Shown: positions 55,534 to 64,000 of the stretch, piece after piece | How positions within the stretch are numbered: position 1 is the first letter of the stretch | Layout of the letters: each line of letters starts with the position of its first letter | Origin: Nereocystis luetkeana | Lineage: Eukaryota; Sar; Phaeophyceae; Laminariales; Laminariaceae | Direction of reading: 5' to 3' | DNA: 64,000 bases | Assembly (NCBI GenBank): GCA_031213475.1 | Contig: JARUPZ010000004.1 | Span: forward strand, 6,209,169-6,273,168 | Made by a program: the position numbers and the translations under genes | Notes under the pieces: model-generated | Databases searched by the model: none | Told to the model about the DNA's origin: nothing | The model's input: only the letters and a program-made list of their open reading frames with translations

Positions 55534-58500
55534 CATCCCATTCATTATCTTCGCACATCTTCTTCTCTCTCTCCTTCCAACTCGTAACTCAGATCCGGGG
55601 TCACATAGCAGGCTCTTCTCCCCCCTTCCCGCTGCGGCACGTGCCTTCATTTTTATCGCGAGAAGATTTCAGCCTTTTCTTCCCTCGTCGACTCGCATCG
55701 AATTGTGCCTACCCACGCTGCAAGGCGCTCTCAACAATTGAATCCCTTTTTTTATTTTTGCAAATAAAGTCAAAGTCCGACCCACCTGGGGCTCGAACCC
55801 AGGACTCAAACAAGTAGAATTCGGGGTTAACCACTTGAACCACCGGGGCGACCGGCTCTGGATAGGGTTCGTGTTATGGTACTGCTTTGAATCAGGCCGA
55901 AATGCCTGTAATTACCTCTATTCATAGTGGGTTCAGGTATAGGGATCGTATTTGTAGTACTTGGGAGGCGTATATCAGATGGGAAACCCAGGGGTTTTCC
56001 AGCGAGGCACGAGCCCTGCTCTCAGTCTCCACCGCAGATGAAAGGAATAAAGCTGTTCTTCTGTCTTTAAGCAAACAACACACGCAAGTCTCAACGAGTT
56101 CCTGCTCAATAGGCAAACCTAACAAGGGATACAAAGTGCCCCTCCCGACCTTGAACTTAACAAGTGGCGTCGTCGGCAGGACTCGAACCTTCGCGTGAAA
56201 AACAAGGGATTGAAAATCCGTCCTGCCGACCCTCCCGCTCAGTGTCGGGGCTGGTCCCAGATGGGTAATCGGGCCACACGTCTGTGGCACAGGACACGTT
56301 TCCGAAGTTTGGGTCTGGGTTTAGGTGGTATAAGCCGTATTCGGTGTTATTGGCGGTATGGCAATGGTTTTGGTTGACGAGACGATTTATGCTTGTCCCT
56401 TGCGGCTAGGCCTTCCTTTCTCCCTTTCTTCTGGCGTACCTCGCCGGCTTCGTAGCCTTGCCGTTCAGAGGTGTGGGAGTGGGTTTCGAGGAGCGGCATC
56501 TTCGACTCATGTTCTAGCTCGTGGAATCGGGGCTTCCACGAATTTCCCGTAATTCTGCATACACGGCTCGTCAGGGTGGGATGGTGTTTATGGTACTGCT
56601 TTCAATGAGGCCGAAAGGCCGGTAATTACCTGGTGGGTTCAGGTATTGGGATCGTATTTGTAGTACTTGGGCACGAGCCTTAGTCTCGGTCTCTTCTCGT
56701 GCTCGAAAGGAATAAAGCTGTTCTTCTTCTGTCTCCAAGCAAACAACACACGTGAGTCCCAACGAGCACCTGCTCAACAGGCTAGCCTAACAAGGGATTC
56801 AAATTTTCCCGACCTTGAACTTGACGTCAGGGTGAGAGTTCCGGGTCAGGTGGTGGCTGCCGTTCGCCTAATCTCATCGCAGGAAAAATATCGGAACAGT
56901 CTCGTGAAAAAAGAAGCCTGGCTCGTTATACCTGCGTAGAACATCATCATTTTATTCGGGCACGCCCCCAAGCTTTCGCCTGAACGGACTGATTTACGCC
57001 AGCGGCCCCAGCTCATATGTGTACCATTGTGTTTTCGTTACGCTGAATATCCGGCTTTCGTAAGCAAGGATTTTTGACTGCTACAAAGTAGCACCGAACC
57101 GCGGTGCGGTTTTTCTTTTCGCAGAACCACGGTGCGGTGCGGCGCTCTTTTTCGTTTTTGAGAAGCATAATATTTCCAACACGTCAACTATATACAGAAA
57201 AGAACCGTGAGTTTTGTTACCAACTATTGGAGTTCACTGTTTGAGAGTCACGGGCTCTACCGACGTACGGGCTTCATCCTGGTAGAAGGCATGGGAGGAC
57301 GGAAATAGGGGGTCTCGCTCGAGTTCCTCGTGCTTGGTGTGCACAGCTGCAGAGTAGAGGCACACGAGCACACGCACGGCACGACACTACCTGCTGCCGA
57401 TTGATAGGCCTAGGCTACGGTAGGTCTACTGTTGTAGTTTGTCCCACCCGTCCGCCCGCCCTTTTTTTCCTTCGGACGGTGGAACGGAGCGGCCATACAT
57501 GTATGGTGCTGGCTTTACCGCACTATGTTTTCATTATTAGTTTTCGCGTTTGACTATAATAGTCAAACGTACGGTGTGGTGCGGCGTGTATTTTTTTTTT
57601 TTTTACTTTCTACTGCTGTACCTGGCGGTTCCAACCGCAACGCACAGTAGCAAATTACTTGATTTCGAAGGCCCTAGGCCAACGGTGCGGTTTCGTGCGG
57701 GTTTGTAGTTTTAGAATCGATCATTTACGGTGCGGTGCGGTGCGATGCGGTGCGGTGTGGTGCGGTGCGGTGCGGTGCGGTGCGGTGCGGTGCGGTGCGG
57801 TGCGGTGCGGTGCGGTGCGGTGCGGTGCGGTGCGGTGCGGTGCGGTGCGTTTTGTGTCGTTGTTCGTTTCGACAACCCGAAGGTGCTGCGCGGTGCGGAA
57901 TGGTCGAGAGGAAAAATCGACCGCACCGCACCGCAAGAAGAAACCGCTCCGTGAAAACCGTGGGTTGCATATATACTACGGTAGTGCGTCAGGGTTGTTG
58001 CCTTTCTTGCTTGCTGGGTTATCACGCTCACTCATCACAACAATGCGCTCCGTGGTCGCAAGGCTGTCCTACTGTTGCGGGGGGGCATATTAAATCGGAC
58101 CTAAGGTACACACAAACAACTACATGTTTCGCGATTTTTGCCAACAAGATTTGGTCCTATCAGCTATGGTCCCCCGTAATATAGTAGCCCAGCACCCTGC
58201 TGGGTGGACTTACAAGCTACAAGCGCTAACGACGGTGTCCGGTAGAACCTTCGAGGGGTTCCGGCTGTTCCCTGCTGCCTATTGCTAGGAGGTACTGGTA
58301 CTTCCGAATTCTGGGGTCAAGGTACGGGCGTAGACCGAACGAAGCCCCTAACGCTACAGCCCTATCCCCAGCCTGGTCCCGTAAAAAACGGGCCAGAAAC
58401 GGGCAGACAGCGGCGGCTACGCCGTTTTTTTTCATTATCTTTGTTTCCGGAAAGTGCACCACGACGATTTTCCCCGGTAGACTTCCTGAGACTATTACGG

Positions 58501-61500
58501 GGGGCCATAGTAAATAGGCCCAAATGTTGTTGGTAAAAATAGATAAATATGTAGGTTTTTGTGTGTACCGTAGGTCCTATTTACTATGGTCCCGCGTAAT
58601 ATTACTGTATCACTCATAAGTATCGATTGCACAAACCGCGCGGAGTCCGCTATGCCCCCCCCCCCCCCCCCCCCTCTCCTTCTCCAACGTATTAAGAACT
58701 TCCGCGCGCAAGCATGGGGCGCACGGATGGGCGCATGCGCGCACGCACGCACGGACGTACGCACCCCTGAATGCACGCATGCACGCTCAAGACCGTTGCC
58801 ACAACACCCCCATCCGCACTCACGAAATCATTCGTACATATTGGTGGCACGAACCACAGCCAAGCCCCCTCGCCCCCCGCCCTCCTCCCCAGCCCCCTCC
58901 CACCCCCCCCTATTTTATATAGGTTGGGTTGGTGTCGATTGGCAACGACACTGTGAAACATGCCGCTCACTACGTGAGCTAGACAACCAGGGTACCGGTT
59001 TTTTTTTAGGCGGTCGCCCACAGCTGGTTGTCGAGTTAGATCATTTGTGCGAGGTAAAGAACCTTTACTCCGCACAAGGGAATTGATCGTATCACGTAGC
59101 GTTCAAGGTAAGGCACCCAAGAGGTAGTTTCATAGCACTCCCATTGCTGTCTCTGGAAACGCCTACACCGGAAATTAAATCAACTCATTGAAGCTGTCGT
59201 CCATATGCAAGTCCGCCTCAAAAGAGGTTGTTAGTAGGATGCAGCTCACCCTTCATGCGACTCGCCAGACACCTCACGGCGCTTCGCGCTTGGTGCAAGC
59301 AATGTCTGCCTGGTCGGTGGAAACCCGACATTCTCCGTCCCGGCATTGTAGGGATGCGAGGGTCTATGGTCATACGACTACGGCCATGCATGAGATCGAG
59401 TACATCTCTCCTATCGAGTACACCCCCCCCCCCCCCCCCGCCGAAACGAAACACGACGACGCGCGCATCCCCACCATCGACCAACACCAACAACACCACC
59501 ACCCAAACCACCACCAACACCAACACCTCCAACACCATCACCAACCACCAACCACCATCTTCACGACCGCCGCTATACCAAACGCCCCTGAACTCACGCG
59601 ACACGCGTGCATGCATACGCACGCACGATTTTCCCCCTCTTTCCCCTCGGACCCACCCGCTCGAATTCAAGACCGTTGGAATGGCGTCGCCGGCAGCTTA
59701 ACTCCCTGCGGAGCCTCCTCGAGAACAACCTGGAGCCCATCAGCGCCGCCCTTGCGGAGGACCTCCACAAGAGCAGGGCCGAGGCCGCGATCGCGGAGGT
59801 GTGGGACCCCCTGGGGCAGGTGGCCTTCATGGACCAACACCTGGAGAGCTTGTGCGGCAAGGAGGTCTTGCCTACGCCGATCCACCAGAGACCTCTTTCG
59901 TTTGAGGTTTGTACCCGTACCTACCCGGCGGTAGTAAATGGAGGGGGGGTGGAGGGAGTTGGGGGAGAGGGGTAGGCGGGGGGGGGGGGGGGGGGGGCTG
60001 AGGAGGGGAGGGCTGGGGTAAAAGGGTGGAGGCGGAGAGACTGGAGGGGGGGTAGGGGGGTGGGTGCGAGGGTGTGAGGGGAGATGTACTCGATATCATG
60101 CATGGCCGTAGTCGTATGACTGTAGACCCTCGCATCCCTACAATGCGGGGCAGAGCATGTCGGTTTTTCGCCCACCAGGCGGACATTGCCCGCGCCAAGC
60201 GCCGTGGGAAGTGTGTGGGGGGTGTGTGCTCGATAGGAGGAATGCACTCGATCTCATGCATGGCCGCAGTCGTTTGACCGTAGACCCTCGCATCCCTATA
60301 ATGCCGGGACGGAGCATGTCGGGTTTTGACCGACCAGGCAGACATCTCTTGCACCAAGCACGAAGCGCCGTGAGGTGTCCGGCGAGTCGCATGGAGGGTG
60401 AGCGGCATCCTGCTAAGAACCGCTTGTGAGGCGGACTTGCATATGGATGACAGCTTCAATGAGTCAATTTGATTTCCGGTGTAGCCACTTCCAGAGGCAG
60501 CAATGGGAGTACTGTGCAACTGCCTCTTGAGTTCCTTACCATGGAGGGCGGGGGGGGTGGGGGGGCGTACGCATTTGTTGCTTGCCACGAGTCGTTTGGC
60601 CATTGACCACGCGCATTCCTTTCGAGACCGAGCACGATTCCTACCCCTAATAATGACGCCTCCAACACTCGGGCACTCACTACGCTTTTTTCCATATATT
60701 ACACAAGAAAAAAAAGCGTGTCTTATAAGGGGTACCCTGGGCTGGGTAATCGATCGGTCGTTTACCTCTATAGCTCAGTGGGTAACAACCTTCACATTTG
60801 ACGCCGTCCAGGTCACGGGTTCGAACCTCACTTCGAACGTTTCTTTTACAGAAACGATTGCGCGTACGTGCCTGAAAAAGAAGCACTTCTCCCTGGTTCC
60901 CTAGGTGATGAAACGAAGCGGGTAGGTCAGCGTACAGACGTATACGGTTCCGACGCCCCCAAGATCCCGCCGTTCAGAGGGGGGGAGAGTGTTATCAGGA
61001 TTACCCTGGGCTGGGTAATCGAGCGGTCGTTTACCCCTATAGCTCAGTAGATAACACCTTCACATGTGCCTTATATCCCTTTCCTGTTTCTCCCTCGTGG
61101 CCTATAGATTGTGGGCTATATATCAACAGATTGTGGGCTATATATCAACAGATTGTGGGCTATATATCAACAGATTGTGGGCTATGTATCAACCATTGTT
61201 TTGCAAAAAGCTGAGTGAAGTCGTAAACATTATCAACACGATTGCCTTGCTCCGCCTTTCTCCGTCTTGCTCCGCCTCAATAAACGCTAACAACTCCTTT
61301 CTGTCCAGGTTTGGAAAGAGCCTCTCGGGGTGGTGACCATCATAGGCCCGTGGAATTTCCCGTTCTCTCTGCTGCTGAACCCTCTCGCGGGAGCCCTTGC
61401 CGCGGGCAACACCTGCGTGCTGAAGCCGTCCGAGATCAGCGTTGCCTCTGGACGGCTCTTGGCGGTGAGTGAGCGAGTGGGATCGTGCTGCGTTGCCGCG

Positions 61501-64000
61501 GTTACCGCAGGCTTTGGGTCGGTACCAATGTGTGTGCCTGCAATCCTGGCCAATGCCATACGTACTGCTTCTACAAGTTCCAGGTATGCACAGCGGTTAT
61601 TTCACACCAGGGCATTTCTATGCGTGAGTGGGACGTATTGGTTTTTAGCACCTTACCTGGTATGTATTAATAATTTTTTGACAAAAAAAAAGGAAAAAAA
61701 AGTCAGCTGCGAGAGATCGGAAGCTTCCCCGAAGCTCGTCGTTGCAATACATGTAGATATTTGGTAAGTACCAGTAGATGCGTATTTTTGTCCGTATTAA
61801 GGTAGTCGCACGATGAGGCCCGGCAGGAAGGGGGGGGTCGACGTATTTTCTCTTTAATACCTGTCCCCTGCTTTGCTGTGTATATCGAGCAAGGCCCTCC
61901 CAAGCATCATGTCACCCTTTTAACGTGTGTAATATATCGTGGCGGCAACCAACCACCCCCCTGGGGCGTGATGTGACCGAGCAACTCGTGTACCACTCTG
62001 TCCCTCTAAGCAGGAGAAAACGAAAAAGAAGAAAAATCCGCCACGACGTCGGAATTGAAAAGAAACTACGCATACACGAGTACTCGTAGCGAGGGTTGGC
62101 ATTTTTGTTGTCAGAAATGAAATGAAACAAAATACTTGTTTTTTTTTCGTCTTCCTTCAGTTTTTTTTCTCGGTTTTATCTAGTCTTTAGTATACCTCCT
62201 ACTATGTATAGTTTGGGTTGGCGTCGGTTGGCAGCGACACCGTAAAACATGCCGCTCACTACGTGAGCTAGACAACCAGGGTAACGTTTTTCCCAAAAAT
62301 ATATTTTGGCGGTCGCCCATAGCTGGTCGTGTAGATAGGTCATTTGTGCAAGGTAAAGAACCTCTACACCGCACAAGGAAACTGATCGTATCACGTACAG
62401 TAGTGTTCATGGTAAGGCACCCAAGAGGCAGTTACATAGCACTCCCATTGCTGTCTCTGGAAGTGGCTACACCGGAAATCAGATTAACTCATTGAAGCCG
62501 TCATCCAGATGCAAGTCCGCCTCACAAGCCGTTCTTAGCAGGATGCAGCTCACTCTTCATCCGACTCGCCGGACACCTCACGGTGCTTCGCGCTTGGTGC
62601 AGGCAATGTCTGCCTGGTCGACGAATGCTCCGTACCGACATTGTAGGGATGCGAGACTCTACGGACATACGACTACGGCCATGCATGAGATCGAGTACAT
62701 CTCTCCTATCGAGTACCCCCCCCCCCCCCATTCCTGCCTGATGGGACTGAAAAAAAAACGCGTATCGATTTTGTGTTTTTGTTTTGTGTGCCCTTGGGAT
62801 TTTTTTGTGTTGATATTTAATATTTTACCCTTTTCGAACTGCAGTTCCGTTCTGGGGACAAATTGCTTAGCATTTGAGTGATTTGTCCCCAAAGCGGGAC
62901 TGCGGTTTCTTGCCTATTAACCTATTACGGGGGACCATAGTAAATAGGACCAAATATTGTTAGCAAAAATAGGTAAAACTATACCAGGTAGGTGTTTGTG
63001 TGTACCATAGGTCCTATTTACTATGCCCCCCCCGTCATAAACGGTCCTTATATTGAGGGACAAAGTGGTGAAACGTTTCACGTCTTGTACAGACAGATCA
63101 TGATCTATCTGTGTATCTGATCTGTCTACAGTAGATCATATAGTCCCTCACCTGCCATTGTGGGGGGTTTGTACTGGATGATCTGCATAAACACCGCAGG
63201 TCCAACCCAGGAAGCCATGTGATATTTACTGATTGATAGATCGTGCAGGGTATATATACGCCACCCCCCCCTCCGCAGCGTGAGCTATAGATCATACAAG
63301 ATCGGGAATAGATCTGCATCAAATATCTTGACCGTCAAGCAGGAATGATCTGCAGATGATATGTCCCTCCTGTGAGACGTTCTGGGCTGTGAGTAAGGCA
63401 CCCCATGGCTGTACTTGAGGACTGCGTGTTAGCACAGTAGCTGGGGGGCGAAAGTTAAGCCAACTAACTGACTGGTGTATTATTTATCGGACTGAAAAAA
63501 AAAACACGCACGCCACAATAAACACGCAAGTCAGATGAATGATAGATATAGGTACAAACACGCAGAAGAACTCCGTTTTTTCTTTCTGTGTTTGATTTTG
63601 GTTTTTTCTCCCCGCACGCAACATCTAACTGTATTGCCCATAGCCAACTATAAACCTGCTGTTCGTACGGGGCCATAGGAAGCAGGACCCATCAGACACT
63701 CCAAAACCTGTACCATACATGTTCCAATATTTTGACGAAGCACATTGATTACTGTTGTTCCCCCAGAATAATATTACGGGGGACCACGGTAAATAGGACC
63801 TACGGTAGATACAAAACCCTTTATATTTCCCTATTTTTACTAACAATATTTGGTTCTATTAACTACGGTCCCCCGTAATAGTCGCCAGCTTGAAATAGTC
63901 CGCCAACACACAGGCGTATTTGTCTTCGTCTGGATGCCATCGCCGTTCTCAGGAGCTCATCGCGAAGTACTTCGACCCGTCAGTGGTGGCAGTCGTCACC
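55279..64000 (+). CDS. Aldehyde dehydrogenase, class 3 / fatty aldehyde type, 3'-partial
   Basis: This family oxidises medium- and long-chain aldehydes to acids with NAD(P). Four exons are visible: 55279-55355, 59672-59906, 61309-61464 and 63953 to the edge; all phases agree and give 172 residues. Exon 1 encodes [20 protein letters not shown]; exon 2 continues [17 protein letters not shown], then DLHKSRAEA and the LPTP segment, typical of ALDH3 proteins, which lack the long N-terminal extension of other ALDHs. Exon 3 has [21 protein letters not shown] and CVLKPSE, the coenzyme-binding region; its Lys contacts the nucleotide in this superfamily. Exon 4 begins [16 protein letters not shown]. 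The catalytic Cys and Glu and any C-terminal membrane anchor lie beyond the window. There is no targeting peptide at the start. Introns contain two SINE-like families, a GGTGC pentanucleotide array and MITEs. Confidence 0.94.
55501..55852 (-). mobile_element. tRNA-derived SINE with poly(A) tail, second copy
   Basis: Over 90% alike by eye to the copy at 52785, with a T run of ~30 at 55502-55532, in ALDH intron 1. Confidence 0.85.
55880..56840 (-). repeat. Two copies of a ~290-bp repeat with a tRNA-like segment
   Basis: 55880-56170 and 56588-56835 share GGTACTGCTTTGAATCAGGC-like, GGATCGTATTTGTAGTACTT, GGAATAAAGCTGTTCTTC and AAGCAAACAACACACG. The first ends in a tRNA-like segment on minus (56165-56270) with GGTTCGAGTCC and an 11-bp stem GTCGGCAGGAC / GTCCTGCCGAC, resembling a type II tRNA (Ser/Leu-like). 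Probably another SINE family. Confidence 0.6.
57722..57935. repeat. GGTGC pentanucleotide array
   Basis: About 25 copies of GGTGC (57729-57848), with short GCACC-oriented repeats at 57920-57932 and related GGTGCGG patches at 57085-57140, in ALDH intron 1. Long ORFs here on both strands are repeat artefacts. Confidence 0.95.
58073..58183. mobile_element. MITE family 1 copy
   Basis: In ALDH intron 1; ends CTGTTGCGGGGGGGCATA / CTATGGTCCCCCGTAATAT. Confidence 0.8.
58492..58602. mobile_element. MITE family 1 copy
   Basis: In ALDH intron 1; no insert in the core (AAATATGTAGGTTTTT), so it is a useful reference for insert-bearing copies. Confidence 0.85.
58916..59440 (+). mobile_element. SINE-like poly(C) element, full length
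   Basis: Full ~525-bp copy in ALDH intron 1, sense. It is preceded by a C-rich run and TATTTTATATA and ends GAGTACA and C16. Confidence 0.85.
60060..60540 (-). mobile_element. Two abutting SINE-like poly(C) elements
   Basis: 60215-60540 is a ~320-base 3' fragment and 60060-60195 a ~130-base one; with the LINE tail at 60546-60712 they form a tail-to-head series on the minus strand in ALDH intron 2. Confidence 0.8.
60546..60712 (-). mobile_element. LINE 3' tail with poly(C) end
   Basis: About 150 bases of the LINE terminus, with the terminal stop changed to TGC. Its C run leads into a SINE-like copy at 60215-60540. Confidence 0.8.
60722..61072 (+). mobile_element. tRNA-derived element flanked by short direct repeats
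   Basis: Plus-strand copy: CCTATAGCTCAGTAG-type box A, CACGGGTTCGAACCTC box B (60816-60831), body with CCGCCGTTCAGAGGGGGG. Flanking ~70-bp repeats at 60727-60800 and 60996-61068 both hold CCCTGGGCTGGGTAATCGA. Confidence 0.8.
61100..61193 (+). repeat. 23-bp tandem repeat, four copies
   Basis: GATTGTGGGCTATATATCAA units in ALDH intron 2. Confidence 0.95.
62208..62730 (+). mobile_element. SINE-like poly(C) element, full length
   Basis: Full ~520-bp copy in ALDH intron 3, from GTTTGGGTTGGCGTCGG to GAGTAC and C13. Confidence 0.85.
62826..62912. mobile_element. MITE family 2 copy
   Basis: ACCCTTTTCGAACTGCAGTT ... AAAGCGGGACTGCGGTTT; next to a MITE family 1 copy. Confidence 0.8.
62932..63039. mobile_element. 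MITE family 1 copy with a TACCAGGTA insert
   Basis: Core has TACCAGGTA at 62982, the opposite orientation to the insert in the copies at 23095, 29228 and 33271. Confidence 0.85.
63080..63360. repeat. GATC-rich dispersed repeat copy
   Basis: AGATCATGATCTATCTGTG, GGATGATCTGCATAAACACC, CCAACCCAGGAAG; in ALDH intron 3. Confidence 0.6.
63771..63882. mobile_element. MITE family 1 copy
   Basis: Ends TATTACGGGGGACCACGG / CTACGGTCCCCCGTAATAG. A degenerate relative may lie at 63661-63770. Confidence 0.85.

Noticed and set aside
56165-56270. Possible type II tRNA gene on minus
   Set aside because: A T-arm-like motif and a long stem are present, but no proper acceptor or anticodon arm can be built; treated as a SINE-like head.
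57659-58184. Open frames with RCGAV or HRTAP repeats
   Set aside because: Frames through the GGTGC array; no start context, no homology, intronic.

Overview
This is nuclear DNA from a photosynthetic eukaryote with a complex (secondary) plastid, most likely a heterokont (stramenopile) alga. Genes are split by long GT-AG introns, exons are GC-rich, and introns and spacers are full of transposon relics and simple repeats. One encoded protein begins with an ER-type signal peptide, cleaved before a Phe, followed by a Ser/Thr/Arg-rich transit region; this is the bipartite leader typical of such plastids. I cannot name the genus.

Five protein genes can be assembled exon by exon, with matching splice phases. 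(1) 251-7320 (+): the C-terminal 435 residues of the large subunit of class I ribonucleotide reductase; the 5' end lies left of the window. (2) 14994-23933 (+): a six-exon, 356-residue plastid-targeted multi-pass membrane protein of a conserved cyanobacterium/plastid-type family of unknown function. (3) 31856-39492 (+): a six-exon mitochondrial porin (VDAC), 271 residues. (4) 44050-54578 (-): a seven-exon L-threonine aldolase, 448 residues, with a mitochondrial-type leader. (5) 55279 to the right edge (+): the first four exons of a class-3 (fatty) aldehyde dehydrogenase. Genes 4 and 5 are divergent with about 700 bp between their start codons; genes 3 and 4 converge. The genes have ordinary metabolic roles and form no obvious pathway together.

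The rest is mobile and repetitive DNA. The most striking component is a retroelement system whose 3' ends are poly(C), not poly(A). It consists of about 18 copies of a ~530-bp SINE-like element and at least five 5'-truncated non-LTR retrotransposon tails. Both end in GAGTAC plus a run of C, and they are often joined tail to head. Around them are two abundant hairpin-type MITE families (about 13 and 12 copies, ~110 and ~95 bp), two or three tRNA-derived families (one with poly(A) tails, one flanked by short direct repeats that carry a tRNA 5' half), and a hairpin array in a ribonucleotide reductase intron. There are many local tandem duplications, some of which copied exon pieces (last ribonucleotide reductase exon, VDAC exons 2 and 4). 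The 9-mer TACCWGGTA occurs at 31 places found by eye, none of them in an exon, and some look like micro-insertions inside MITE copies. No rRNA gene, CRISPR array or intact tRNA gene was found.
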